A stretch of 64,000 nt of DNA from an uncultured Prevotella sp. (GTDB lineage: Bacteria; Bacteroidota; Bacteroidia; Bacteroidales; Bacteroidaceae): NCBI GenBank assembly GCA_900546345.1, contig URCI01000005.1, positions 1 through 64,000 of the forward strand, given 5' to 3'. The position numbers were made by a program, and so were the translations under genes. Position 1 is the first letter of the stretch. Each line of letters starts with the position of its first letter. The notes under the pieces are model-generated. The model made no database searches and was not told the origin of the DNA. It saw only the letters and a program-made list of their open reading frames with translations. Of the stretch, positions 27,784-37,669 are shown one piece after another.

Positions 27784-30700
27784 TTAGAAGTTGAGGTTCA
27801 AACCGAAGACAAAGCTGCGGCTCTTAGGATAAGCTGAATAGTCGACATTGGGTGTGAGGGCGGTCTTCTTCATCGTGTCGTTCTCGGGGTCGAAGCCGCT
27901 GTAGCCTGTGATGCAGAACACGTTGTAGGCCGTAGCGTAGAAGCGCAGACTGCCTATGCCCAGCTTGCTGGTGACAAATTTGGGCAGCGTGTAGCCGAGG
28001 GTGAGTGTGTTCAGGCGCAGGAAGCTGGCATCCTCGATGGCCCAGTCGGTGAGCACCATCTTGCTCATGTAAGGACTCCACATCGTGGTGTTTTGGTTGA
28101 GCTCGGTCAAGCGGGCAGGATCATTGGTGATCAGACCGGTTTCGGGGTCGAGGTTGGTCCAACGCTTGCCGCTGGCCATGATGTCGCTGAGGTTACGATA
28201 GAGGTATTTGCCACTGGTAGTATACTCGATCTTGTTGGCGTTGTACTCCTGGTTACCGATCTCAAAGCTGAACTGAGCGCTGAGGTCGAAGCCATAGGCA
28301 CGGGCGTTGATACCGAAGCCACCATAAGCATCGGGCGATACGTCGCCGATGATGTCATAGTCCTTGGCTGTGACCTTATGGTCGCCGTCGAGGTCCTTGA
28401 GTTTCATGCTACCCGGACGCACCTTTCCGACCACGGCGCTGGCGTCGTCGACACCCTCTTTGAGGATCCAAGTGTCAGTAGCAGCGTCGTAGCCTGTGAA
28501 GTCGCTGACCTCGTAGCGTCCGGCATTGCGGTAGCCACGGATCTGACCGACGCGGCCTCCGACGGCGATGACATACTCCTTATCGATCTCAGAGGAAGCC
28601 CAGCGGCTCTCCTGGTAGAAGTTCTCCATGCCGAGCGATTTGATCTTGGTCTTGTTGAAACCAATGTTGCCGTTGATGTCCAGACCGTAGTTGTGCTTGT
28701 TGATGGCGTGCCAGGTGAAGGTAGCCTCAAAGCCTTGGTTCTGTGTCTTACCGAGGTTGCGATACTGGAAGTCATAGCCCGTTCCGGCAACAGGGAAGGC
28801 GATGAGCAGGTCCTTGGTGGTGTTGCGGTAATATTCAAATGTACCATTGAGGGCACCGCCGAAGAGCGTCCAGTCGAGTCCGACGTTACGGGTGATGGTC
28901 GTCTCCCACTTCAGATCGGGATTGGCCATGTAGTTCGACGGGCGCAGCGGGTTGGTGAAGCCATTGACCCAGTTGCGCTGGGAAGAATTGGCATCGTAGG
29001 CACTGTACTCCTGAACGAGCTGTCCGGAAGGAATGTTGTTGTTGCCGGCCGTACCATAGCTGAAACGCAGCTTCAAGTCATCGAGCCATTTCTTTGTGCC
29101 TTTCATGAACGGTTCGGAAGTGATACGCCATGCCAGGGCAGCAGAGGGGAAGTAGCCCCAACGGTTGTCTTTGCTGAACTTCGAGGAGGCGTCAGCACGG
29201 AACGTGAAGCTGGCCAGATACTTGTCCTTGTAGCCATAGTTGGCACGGGTGAAGAAGGAGAGCAGCTTGTCGTCGGGATCGTAGTAGTCGCTTGTTGCGG
29301 CTGCGGTGCCGGTGCCGGACAGTCTCCAGGCAGTATTGGCGTCATAGTCGACAGGGAAGCCGACGACCTGGTTGATGTTCTCGTGCTCCTTGGTGATGAT
29401 ATACTCGTGTCCTACCAACCATGTCAGGTTGTGATCCTTGTTGTTGAAGAGATCCTTGAAGTCATAGTTCAGCGTGTTGGTGTTGCGGAAACGATGACGG
29501 TCGGTATTGTCGAGCGTGATCAGCGGGTGGTTGGTGTATGCTTGATCAGCATAGTTGCGTACCGGATAGGAGGTAAGACCGAAGAAGCGTTGGTCGTACT
29601 GCGTATAATAGTCATAACCGAACTCCGTCTTTGCGGTGAGGTTTTTGATAAACTCCCAACCAAAAGAGCCGGAGAGATTGAGGTTCTTGCGATTCTTTTT
29701 GCGGTCGTTGTCAGCTGCCGAGGTGACAGGATCATAGAGGTTCAAGTCATCGTCATCAAACGAGGCGTTCTCTGTGGCCAGTCCCTTCAGTGGAATTGGT
29801 GGATAGATGACGGCATCCTTGAGTCGCTTGTCGGTGTCATAGGAACCCGTGGCATCGTTGGCACCACCACCGCGAACATCGGTGTTGCTGAAGCGGGCCT
29901 GGAAGTCAAGCGACGTGCGCTTGGTAGGCTTGGAGTTGACTTTCAATGAGAGGTTGTCACGCTTGAAGCTGGAGCCGACCATGATAGCCTTGTCATTCAT
30001 GTGGGCATAGCTGAAAGCATACTTGATGTTTTCCGAGCCGCCCGTGATGTTGAGGCTCTGATTGAAGGTGTGTCCTGTGCGTCCGTAGGTAATGTCCTGC
30101 CAGTCGTTGCCCTTGATGTTGTCATAGAGGTCAAGATCCTGGTAGTTGCCGAAGAGCGAGGTGAAGGATGAAATCTTCGACGGGACGTTGCTGTTTCTCA
30201 GCAGGGCGAGCTCGTACTGCCAGCGTGCGTAGTCGCCGGGAGAGAGCACATCGGCTTTCTTGGCAATCTTCTTCCAGCTGTAGTAAGCGTTGTAGCTGAC
30301 GCTGACCTTGCCTTGTTTGCCTTTCTTGGTGGTGACGAGGATGACACCGTTGGCACCGCGGCTACCATAGATAGCTGTGGAGGAGGCATCCTTCAATACG
30401 GTGATGTCCTCGATGTCGGTGGCCGGGATGTTGCTGATGTCGTCCACGGGGAAGCCATCCACGATGAAGAGCGGGTCATTGCTCTGAGTGATGGAGCCGC
30501 CGCCACGTACACGGATCTTCACCGTGGCGTCGGGTGATCCCTCAGAAGTGGACACCTGCACACCGGCGAGTTTACCCGTAAGGGCCTCTTCGGCGCTGGC
30601 GACAGGCACCTCGACCAGTGACTTGTTGTCGACAGTGGCTACAGAACCGGTGAGATCCTTGCGCTTCACCGAGCCGTAACCGATGACCACGACATCGTTG

Positions 30701-31014
30701 AGGTTGTTGGCTTCGTCTTCCATCTTCACGGAGATAGAAGCCTTGTTGCCGACAGTCACCGTCTGGGTTTTCATACCCACATAACTAATCTTTAATGATT
30801 TCTTTCCTCCCTTCATGTCCAGAGAGAAATTACCGTCAAGATCGGTGACGGTGCCGTTGCTGGGCATGCCGACCTCTTGCACGGTGGCGCCAATGATGGG
30901 CTCACCAGATTTATCGGTGATGGTTCCCTTGACGATTTGTGCATTGATGTCAGCGGCACAAACGAGCAGACCGGTGAGAAACACTGTCCGCATTTTGTTG
31001 AGATTGTTAGCCAT
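27784..31014 (-). CDS. SusC/RagA TonB-linked outer-membrane transporter
   Basis: The 1076-aa protein has a signal peptide (about 1-25, ending INAQ), a carboxypeptidase-regulatory-like domain (VKGTITDKSGEPIIGATVQE, residues 28-105), the TonB plug (VVIGYGSVKRKDLTGSVATV; IRVRGGGSITQSNDPLFIVD) and a long beta-barrel ending in Phe (FVFGLNLNF). It imports oligogalacturonides across the outer membrane using TonB energy. It heads the susC-susD-lipoprotein-PL1 run, with spacings of 12, 34 and 12 bases. There is no extra N-terminal signalling (FecR-interacting) domain, in line with HTCS control. Confidence 0.95.
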   Translation of the reverse strand: MANNLNKMRTVFLTGLLVCAADINAQIVKGTITDKSGEPIIGATVQEVGMPSNGTVTDLDGNFSLDMKGGKKSLKISYVGMKTQTVTVGNKASISVKMEDEANNLNDVVVIGYGSVKRKDLTGSVATVDNKSLVEVPVASAEEALTGKLAGVQVSTSEGSPDATVKIRVRGGGSITQSNDPLFIVDGFPVDDISNIPATDIEDITVLKDASSTAIYGSRGANGVILVTTKKGKQGKVSVSYNAYYSWKKIAKKADVLSPGDYARWQYELALLRNSNVPSKISSFTSLFGNYQDLDLYDNIKGNDWQDITYGRTGHTFNQSLNITGGSENIKYAFSYAHMNDKAIMVGSSFKRDNLSLKVNSKPTKRTSLDFQARFSNTDVRGGGANDATGSYDTDKRLKDAVIYPPIPLKGLATENASFDDDDLNLYDPVTSAADNDRKKNRKNLNLSGSFGWEFIKNLTAKTEFGYDYYTQYDQRFFGLTSYPVRNYADQAYTNHPLITLDNTDRHRFRNTNTLNYDFKDLFNNKDHNLTWLVGHEYIITKEHENINQVVGFPVDYDANTAWRLSGTGTAAATSDYYDPDDKLLSFFTRANYGYKDKYLASFTFRADASSKFSKDNRWGYFPSAALAWRITSEPFMKGTKKWLDDLKLRFSYGTAGNNNIPSGQLVQEYSAYDANSSQRNWVNGFTNPLRPSNYMANPDLKWETTITRNVGLDWTLFGGALNGTFEYYRNTTKDLLIAFPVAGTGYDFQYRNLGKTQNQGFEATFTWHAINKHNYGLDINGNIGFNKTKIKSLGMENFYQESRWASSEIDKEYVIAVGGRVGQIRGYRNAGRYEVSDFTGYDAATDTWILKEGVDDASAVVGKVRPGSMKLKDLDGDHKVTAKDYDIIGDVSPDAYGGFGINARAYGFDLSAQFSFEIGNQEYNANKIEYTTSGKYLYRNLSDIMASGKRWTNLDPETGLITNDPARLTELNQNTTMWSPYMSKMVLTDWAIEDASFLRLNTLTLGYTLPKFVTSKLGIGSLRFYATAYNVFCITGYSGFDPENDTMKKTALTPNVDYSAYPKSRSFVFGLNLNF

Positions 31015-31076
31015 ACGTTTGTTTTTAGTTATTGTTTTTTATATAAAATTCGGTTGCTATGATGTAGGTCGTGATT

Positions 31077-31084
31077 CAAAATTA
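31077..31084 (-). promoter_or_regulatory. Candidate promoter -7 element for susC
   Basis: TAATTTTG on the minus strand, about 62 bases before the SusC start codon, fits TAnnTTTG. It lies between the three-domain pectinase gene and susC, so susC may have its own start site as well as read-through. Confidence 0.5.
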
Positions 31085-31150
31085 CGCAAAATTTTCATAT
31101 CCGCGTGGTTGGATCAGGCCTTTTCTTTGCTTGTGGAACGAAAATCTACC

Positions 31151-34100
31151 CTAAAAAGTACGATTTTCTCCTTTTACTGTGACTGCCGGTCCAAATCCTC
31201 CCATGATGTTGGCGGCACGTACAGTCCACGATCCTTGCGGTTTTTCTGTCGTGAAAGACGTCGAAGTGGTGATGGTTTGCAGGATGTGATTGTGGAAAAC
31301 GGCATAGGCCGTTGCCTTGGGAGTAGCGTTCCACCTCAGTTGATCCTTGTCGAGTGTCACTCCTGTGACAACAAGACCGGTGGTCAGTTCCCGCGGATCC
31401 CATTGTGGAAACATGCGCTCATAGGCGAAGTTGACAGCCATGCTGTCGGTCAGAATGGTGGAGTGGGGACCGTCGAACGATGTGATGCTGTGGTGGGCGG
31501 GTGATGCCACCGAGCCATCGGCACGCTGAGTGGCGTATTCTCCGAAGACAAATGGATTGGTGGCATTCATGCCAAACTCTACCCAGCGCTCCGGCAGGAT
31601 CGTCTCAGCAGCTTGATCCTCAAGCGTGGTGTGGAGGAAAACACTGATGGGCTTGTTGCGCCAGGTGCGTCCGTAGCACCAGGAACCTTTGCCCCCAGCC
31701 AGGTCGACAACACGGCAATGGTCGAAGACATAACCAAAGGGGGTGGTTGTTGACGGAGCGGTGATGATGCGGCGCCCTGTGCCGTCGGCATGACGAGGCT
31801 CAAGACTGAGTGTGGTATGGTCGAAACGGATGTCACCGCCGCCGCAGATGAAGTCGACCGTGCCGTGGATGTCGCAGTCGCGGAAATAAGCCTGCATGGC
31901 CGTGTTGCTGCTATAGTAGGTGTCTTGGTGCGAGAGCATCCTCACCTTATTATATATAGTATGGTTACCGGCATCCTGCATGACAGCAGCCCGACCGGCT
32001 CTGCCTGCCTCGTAATACTCGAGTGCGTTTTTCAAGGTGAGATCCTGGAGATACAGTCCCGAGTGAGTGTTGAGAAACATATCAGCCAGTCCCAATCCCT
32101 CTTTCTCTGTTTCGGGATGTGTGACAAGGATGGTAGAGTCCATGCTTTGTCCGATGATGGACAGATTGTCAACCGGGAAGTGCTGTTCGGTCATGTTTCC
32201 GAAGTCATAGACGCCATTGGGCAGGAAGATCTTCACGCGCTTGGCATTGTTTTCAGTTGTAGCGATGGTTTGGAAGATGTCAAGTACCGACTGGGCATCA
32301 CCGGGCTTGGCAATGTAGTATCCAGCCATCTTCTGGCCCTCTCGCAGCGCCTCCATCTCCAGACTAGCCCAGATGAAAGGGCCGACGCCCTTGGCATCGT
32401 TGTCGCGGATGGGCTCGCTCATGTAGTATTCAAAACTGCCGTCTCGCTTGTAGTTGGGCTTTTTCACCAATGGACCGGGGCCGGGACCGAGTCCACTGAC
32501 CGCACAGCAGTTTGTCAGTGAGATGGTTTTATCGGCGTTGACACGGATGAAATGCTTCAGAATGCCTTCATAGGCTTCCTGTCCCGCACGGAGGAAGTCG
32601 ATGGCCGATCCGTCGGTGTTGACCTTGGCTGGGAGGTTGCCTGTGCGCACGCCCTTGAGGAGTACATAGGCAAACATGCAGGAGGCGGTGGACTCGAGAT
32701 AGTTGCGGGAGTCGTTGACATCCATGACATCATACCACACCTGGCTCTTTTTGTCCTGATGCTTCACCACGGCCGTCATGACCTTTTGCAGCAGTTGCTG
32801 CAGCTCGCCACGTTTGGCATAGTCTTGTGGCAACACATCCAGCACCTCTGTGATGGCCATGGCATACCAGCCGAGTGCCCTTGACCAGGTATGCTGGCTT
32901 TGTCCTGTCGCCTTGTCAGCCCAGAAGACGCTGTGCGTCTCGTCCCAGGCATGTTTCCAAAGACCGGTGGCAGGGTCGAAGGTGCGCTTGTCGGTGGTGA
33001 TGATCTGCTTGACAGCGTCGTCATAAACCTTTCTTGCCTGACGGGGCGAGAGGTGGTTCTTGGCATAGAGACAGCGGAATGGCAATCCCATGAAAATGCC
33101 GTCGAGCCATACCTGACGGGCGTAGATGGCTTTATGCCAATAGACACCGTCGGAGGTACGAGGCTGACGCTTCAGCTGTTCAAAGAACGTTTTCAGTGAC
33201 AGGTCTCTGCCCTGATGGTCAGTGGCAAGTGCCGAAGCAGAGCGGGTACCTTTGACAAGTTGCTGGAAACGCTCAACAAGTTTGGCCGGACGCGTGTTGT
33301 CGAGGTTATAGTCTTTGATGTCGTAGCCTGTGACTTCGCCGTCTGTGGCGATCATGTGCTGGAGATAGGCGTCGATATATTGAAGAATGGTGTCCCCTCC
33401 ATGGTGAAGGTAGGTGTCGAGCATACCCTCCAGTTCAATGCCTACGGCATAGTTCCATTTGGGTTTCTTGGCGAAATCGAGCAGCCAGGGCTTAGGATTG
33501 CGTTGGATCTCGGAGTAGGTCATCCATTGGGCATAGGAAGAATAGGGATTGTCGGCATCGTTGTGGACGCGTTCCCCGTTGATGTAGACATTGTCATAAG
33601 ATATTCCCTGTGTCAGCCCCGTGATGTCGATAGGCTTTTTCTTCACCCCGTTGAACTCGCAGTTGCGAACGTTGATATTCTGCACATTGACCGTGTTGTC
33701 GAGACCGATGACAAGAATGCCATAGTCGCTCTTGTCGCAGGTCACATTTTCCATGGTCACATTGCGCACCAAGGGATTAAAGCCACGATAACATGCCTCT
33801 TGAGGCTCATAGTTGAGATTGATTTTCAGTACGGCCTCTCCGCATTGTCCTACTTTGACATTGCGCATGTTGATGTTCTCGATAATGCCGCCCCGGCAGT
33901 TGTTGGTCTTGATACGGAGGACACGGTCCAAGTTGGGAGAGTCCATCATGCAGTCTTCGGCATAGACATTCTGGCAACCGCCGGAGATCTCTGATCCGAT
34001 GACCACACCACCATGTCCGTCTTCCATCTTGCAGTTGCGGATGATGATGTTGCGGGAAGGTTGTTGCCACAGACGTCCGTCATTGTTGCGTCCACTCTTG

Positions 34101-34957
34101 ATGGCAATGCAGTCATCGCCTGTATGGAAGTAGCAGTTCTTGATGATGACGTTCTCACAGGCTTCCGGATCACATCCGTCGCCGTTCGGACCTTCGTTCC
34201 AGATCTTCACATCATCAACAGTCATGCTTTTTGAGAGCAGGGGATGGATCACCCAAAACGGAGAGTTGATCAGACGGACCCCCTTGATCAGAACGCGCTC
34301 GCAGTTCACGACATTGATGAGCTGTGGCCGCAATCCCTGACCTCGTCCAAAGCGTCGCTTGTCGGGATCAACACCGTCTTCAGCCATCTTCTGCAGGCGG
34401 TCGCGGGCACCTAAGTTCTGTGCTTCCTTGGTCTTGCCGGCTTGATAGCCAAAGCGTTCTTTGCCACACATGGGCCACCATGTGGCGTTGCTGCCTCCAC
34501 CGTCGATCGTACCTTCGCCCGTGATGGCCACGTCGGTAGTCTCGCGTGCATAGACACAAGGACTGTAGTTCCAACAGGCCAACCCTTCCCAGCTTGTCTT
34601 GACAAGCGGATAGAGCTTGGTGTCGAAGACAAAACGGAGCGTGGCCCCTTTGCTGACCACCAGGTTGACGTGGTTTTGCAAGCGCAGGGCTCCCGTGCGC
34701 CAAGTGCCTTGTGGAATGACAACGCGCCCGCCACCACTTTTGGATACTTCAGCGATGGCGCGGTTGATGGCCTTTTGGTTGGTAGCGGCCGAAGCCTTGG
34801 GACTGGCACCGTAGCGGCTGACAAGCACTTCACGGTCCGGTATCTGTGGAAGGCTGATGGAACTTTCGATGCGCTTCACTGCTTCGTAGTCCCATGCGGA
34901 GGCTTTCACAACCCAGAGGGTCAGAAGTAGAAAGCTGAGTAAGAACTTCACCTTCAT
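31151..34957 (-). CDS. Three-enzyme pectinase fusion: GH28 - GH105 - CE8
   Basis: The chosen start at 34957 (MKVKFLLSFLLLTLW) gives a signal peptide; an in-frame ATG 10 codons upstream would bury it. The protein has 1268 aa. Residues about 20-460 are GH28 polygalacturonase, with NGDGCDPE, GDDCIAIKSG, GHGGVVIGSE and RIKTNN. Residues about 490-870 are GH105 unsaturated uronyl hydrolase, with VWLDGIFMGLPF holding the usual catalytic Asp. Residues about 890-1155 are CE8 pectin methylesterase, with HQDTYYS and GTVDFICGGGDI, both catalytic Asp kept. About 75 FN3-like residues close the chain. It could demethylate, cut and trim pectin in one polypeptide. The GH28 NTDG motif reads NGDG, common in bacterial members. 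It is the first gene of the pectin locus. Confidence 0.9.
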   Translation of the reverse strand: MKVKFLLSFLLLTLWVVKASAWDYEAVKRIESSISLPQIPDREVLVSRYGASPKASAATNQKAINRAIAEVSKSGGGRVVIPQGTWRTGALRLQNHVNLVVSKGATLRFVFDTKLYPLVKTSWEGLACWNYSPCVYARETTDVAITGEGTIDGGGSNATWWPMCGKERFGYQAGKTKEAQNLGARDRLQKMAEDGVDPDKRRFGRGQGLRPQLINVVNCERVLIKGVRLINSPFWVIHPLLSKSMTVDDVKIWNEGPNGDGCDPEACENVIIKNCYFHTGDDCIAIKSGRNNDGRLWQQPSRNIIIRNCKMEDGHGGVVIGSEISGGCQNVYAEDCMMDSPNLDRVLRIKTNNCRGGIIENINMRNVKVGQCGEAVLKINLNYEPQEACYRGFNPLVRNVTMENVTCDKSDYGILVIGLDNTVNVQNINVRNCEFNGVKKKPIDITGLTQGISYDNVYINGERVHNDADNPYSSYAQWMTYSEIQRNPKPWLLDFAKKPKWNYAVGIELEGMLDTYLHHGGDTILQYIDAYLQHMIATDGEVTGYDIKDYNLDNTRPAKLVERFQQLVKGTRSASALATDHQGRDLSLKTFFEQLKRQPRTSDGVYWHKAIYARQVWLDGIFMGLPFRCLYAKNHLSPRQARKVYDDAVKQIITTDKRTFDPATGLWKHAWDETHSVFWADKATGQSQHTWSRALGWYAMAITEVLDVLPQDYAKRGELQQLLQKVMTAVVKHQDKKSQVWYDVMDVNDSRNYLESTASCMFAYVLLKGVRTGNLPAKVNTDGSAIDFLRAGQEAYEGILKHFIRVNADKTISLTNCCAVSGLGPGPGPLVKKPNYKRDGSFEYYMSEPIRDNDAKGVGPFIWASLEMEALREGQKMAGYYIAKPGDAQSVLDIFQTIATTENNAKRVKIFLPNGVYDFGNMTEQHFPVDNLSIIGQSMDSTILVTHPETEKEGLGLADMFLNTHSGLYLQDLTLKNALEYYEAGRAGRAAVMQDAGNHTIYNKVRMLSHQDTYYSSNTAMQAYFRDCDIHGTVDFICGGGDIRFDHTTLSLEPRHADGTGRRIITAPSTTTPFGYVFDHCRVVDLAGGKGSWCYGRTWRNKPISVFLHTTLEDQAAETILPERWVEFGMNATNPFVFGEYATQRADGSVASPAHHSITSFDGPHSTILTDSMAVNFAYERMFPQWDPRELTTGLVVTGVTLDKDQLRWNATPKATAYAVFHNHILQTITTSTSFTTEKPQGSWTVRAANIMGGFGPAVTVKGENRTF

Positions 34958-35031
34958 TCTGAATGCGTACAAGAGTCTTTGTGTCATTGTTATTTGTGGA
35001 TTGAATGTTTTGGCTTTTAGTTGACAGGTTC

Positions 35032-35039
35032 AAAATTAA
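35032..35039 (-). promoter_or_regulatory. Candidate promoter -7 element for the pectin locus
   Basis: TAATTTTG on the minus strand lies about 75 bases before the start of the GH28-GH105-CE8 gene and matches TAnnTTTG. No -33 TTTG was found at the expected distance, which would suit an activator-dependent promoter. Confidence 0.5.
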
Positions 35040-35167
35040 GAAATTATTTCTATACCTTTTTGCTCTAACTACCACTTTTTCCGTACATTGGAAGATTCTA
35101 CCCCTATTTAAATACGAATTTACACAGACCGACTTTACAGGGCGATGATGGAGTGGGGGTGTAAACA

Positions 35168-35209
35168 AAGAAGCCATTACCACCGCGGAAGGCGGAGTAA
35201 TGGCTTCTT
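35168..35209 (-). terminator. Hairpin terminator after dcp
   Basis: A 13-bp perfect stem (35168-35180 with 35197-35209) has a 16-base loop that can itself pair. It lies 30 bases beyond the stop of the minus-strand dcp gene and separates it from the pectin locus. Confidence 0.75.
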
Positions 35210-35239
35210 GTGAACTGTTGGCGAGGGGTATGAAGACGG

Positions 35240-37375
35240 TTACAGTCCTCTTACTTTTAAGAGTGCCTGCGCATCGGGCTGCTGCAATCCGGTGAAGCTT
35301 GAGAAAGCCTTCATCAGGTCGACAGTATAGCCGCGGCTGAGGATCTTGTTCCGGAATTCATCGCCTGTGGCACGCTTGAGAGCTCCTTTCTGCTGGAAGG
35401 TCACGGCGATGTTGTCGGCCAGGACCTCTGTCCACAGATAGCTGTAGTATCCGGCTGCATAGCCGCCACCCCAGACATGATTGAAATAAGAGGTGAAGTA
35501 GCGTGGGGGCACTTGTGTGTCGAGCAATCCCACCTTCTTCAATGCTTCTTTCTCGAAGGCTGTAGCCTGATCGGCAGATGGGATGGCGTTGGAGGGAAGC
35601 ATGGCCCATGCCATATCGGCACAAGTGGCTGCCAGATTTTCTCCCAACGCATAGCAAGGCTGGAAGTTGATGGATTGCATCATCTTGGCTTTTAGAGACT
35701 CCGGCATGTGCTCCCCACGGCTGTTGATGGCGTAATGGTCAAAGATCTTGGGAATGGAGGCGAAACTCTCGTTGAACTGTGACGGCATCTCCACGAAGTC
35801 ACGCGGAACGGCAGTGCCGCTGAGCGTGTTGTACTCACAATTGGAGAGGATGCCGTGGAGAGCATGGCCGAACTCATGGAACATCGTGGTCACTTCATCC
35901 CACGTCACATAGGACGGCTGTCCTTCGGGCGCTTTGGCAAAGTTGCACACATTATATATAATAGGTAACTGATTCCATGCTTTGCTCTGCTTGGCAAAGG
36001 AACTCATCCAGGCACCACCACGCTTGGTGGGGCGGCGGAAGTAGTCGCTGTAGAACAGGGCGATGGGTTTGCCCGTGCTGTCTGATACCTCAAAGACCTT
36101 CATGTCGGCGTGATAGGTGGGGAGGTCTTTGCGCTGTTTGAAGTTCAGACCGTAGACTCGATGGGCAGCGTAGAAGACACCATTGATCTGCACACTGTCG
36201 ATATTGAAATAAGGTTTCACCTCATCCTCAGACAGATTGAGTTGTGCCTTCTTCATCTTAGCGGAATAGTAGAAGCGGTCATAAGGCTGAAGCTGGAAGT
36301 CCGGTCCCATGGTCTGACGGGCGTACGCCTCGATGGCGGCTGTCTCTTTGTCGGCGTTGGGGCGGTAAGCCTTGATGAGGTTGTTGAGGAAAGAATAGAC
36401 GTTGTCCGGAGTCTTTGCCATCGTCTTCTCCAACGAGTAGGCGGCATAGTTCTTATAGCCCATGATCTCGCCCTTTTCTGCTCTGAGTTTTGCCATCTCC
36501 ACGACAATGGGCAGTGTGTTGTATTTACCTGTACCGTCGCTGCGATGGATGGAAGCCTCATAGACGCGACGGCGCAGGTCGCGGTTGTCGAGGTTGGTGA
36601 GAATGGGCTGCTGTGTGGTGTTGATGATAACGATGGCGTATGGTGCTTTGGCGCCGCGGCTCTGCGCGTCCTTTGCGCATTGTGCAATGTCGGCATCGCT
36701 GAGTCCGGCGAGTTCCTCTTTGCTGTTGACCCATACGACAGCATTGTTGGTGGCTTCCTGGAGTTGTGTGCCCCATTGCTGTTGCAGGTCGGAGATGCGC
36801 TTGTTGATCTGTTCGACACGAGCTTTCTTGTCCTTTGAGAGCAGGGCACCATCGCGGACAAAGCCTTTGTAAGTCTCTTCCAGCAAGCGGTGGTCTTCCC
36901 CTTTGAGTTTGGTCAGCTCATGATCATAGACATATTTCACGCGGCCGAAGAGCTTGTCATTGAAAGAAATATCGTTTTGCAACTGTGTGAGTTGTGGCAT
37001 GATAGCCTTTTCCGTTGCTGCAATCTCCGGCGTCTTGTCAGCCTCGTCGATGCAGAAGAATATGCTGGAAACGCGGTCTAAAAGCTTTCCACTGTTCTCG
37101 AAGGCTAGGATTGTGTTGCTGAATGTTGGATTTTCCTTGTTGTCGGTGATCGTCTTGATGGCCTTGCGTTGTTGTGCAATGGCTGTTTCCAGTGCAGGCA
37201 GATAATCGCTGGCCTTGATGCGACTGAAATCAGGGGCGCCAAAGGTCAGCGTGCTCGGGCAGAGCAAGGGGTTGGTGGCCTTTGCCGTAGTGGCCGTTGA
37301 GTTCTGCGCCATGGACAGCATGACGGTAGATGACAGTCCTACTGTCAGAAGTGTCTTTTTAATTTTTGTGTTCAT
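35240..37375 (-). CDS. dcp: Peptidyl-dipeptidase Dcp (M3 metallopeptidase)
   Basis: The start at 37375 (MNTKIKKTLLTVGLSS) gives 711 aa with a signal peptide ending near SMAQ; an open frame continues upstream but overlaps eno and lacks family similarity. The zinc motif HEFGH is in TTMFHEFGHALHGILSN, with the downstream Glu in the usual helix (MPSQFNESFASIPK). SDYFRRPTKRGGAWMSSF and the Tyr/His region near the C-terminus (GGYAAGYYSYLWTEVLAD) are typical of Dcp/oligopeptidase A. It removes C-terminal dipeptides from peptides, here in the periplasm. An AAGGAG Shine-Dalgarno-like stretch before the ATG is unusual for this phylum. Confidence 0.94.
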   Translation of the reverse strand: MNTKIKKTLLTVGLSSTVMLSMAQNSTATTAKATNPLLCPSTLTFGAPDFSRIKASDYLPALETAIAQQRKAIKTITDNKENPTFSNTILAFENSGKLLDRVSSIFFCIDEADKTPEIAATEKAIMPQLTQLQNDISFNDKLFGRVKYVYDHELTKLKGEDHRLLEETYKGFVRDGALLSKDKKARVEQINKRISDLQQQWGTQLQEATNNAVVWVNSKEELAGLSDADIAQCAKDAQSRGAKAPYAIVIINTTQQPILTNLDNRDLRRRVYEASIHRSDGTGKYNTLPIVVEMAKLRAEKGEIMGYKNYAAYSLEKTMAKTPDNVYSFLNNLIKAYRPNADKETAAIEAYARQTMGPDFQLQPYDRFYYSAKMKKAQLNLSEDEVKPYFNIDSVQINGVFYAAHRVYGLNFKQRKDLPTYHADMKVFEVSDSTGKPIALFYSDYFRRPTKRGGAWMSSFAKQSKAWNQLPIIYNVCNFAKAPEGQPSYVTWDEVTTMFHEFGHALHGILSNCEYNTLSGTAVPRDFVEMPSQFNESFASIPKIFDHYAINSRGEHMPESLKAKMMQSINFQPCYALGENLAATCADMAWAMLPSNAIPSADQATAFEKEALKKVGLLDTQVPPRYFTSYFNHVWGGGYAAGYYSYLWTEVLADNIAVTFQQKGALKRATGDEFRNKILSRGYTVDLMKAFSSFTGLQQPDAQALLKVRGL

Positions 37376-37459
37376 AGTCGACTCCTTATTATATATAATA
37401 CATTTATTTGTATGACAAGGGTGGTAACAAATGTGACGGTATTGCACATTGTCATGGTT

Positions 37460-37467
37460 CAAAGTTA
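37460..37467 (-). promoter_or_regulatory. Candidate promoter -7 element for dcp
   Basis: TAACTTTG on the minus strand lies about 85 bases before the dcp start and matches TAnnTTTG. It is divergent from the eno promoter. Confidence 0.5.
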
Positions 37468-37609
37468 CTAAATAATTTCGAAATAGGTTGATAAAAGACA
37501 AGAAAGATGAAAAGGTGAGCGGCTTTTCTTTTTCTTGGCATGTCATTTGTAGAAATAGCAAATGAAAACTCATCATGATAGGATGCAGCAATCTCATCAT
37601 TTTTGAGTA

Positions 37610-37640
37610 TTGCAGGGTAAGATGAAATGCATTACCTTTG
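37610..37640 (+). promoter_or_regulatory. Candidate promoter of eno
   Basis: TACCTTTG (37633-37640) matches the -7 consensus TAnnTTTG, and TTG at 37610-37612 sits 20 bases upstream in the -33 position. The start codon follows 29 bases after the -7 box. Confidence 0.6.
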
Positions 37641-37669
37641 CATTTGAAACACTTTAAAACAATAATATT

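Noticed and set aside
28093..29949. 618-codon plus-strand frame opposite susC
   Set aside because: The susC frame on the minus strand shows clear domains; the plus-strand frame has no family features and reflects codon bias.
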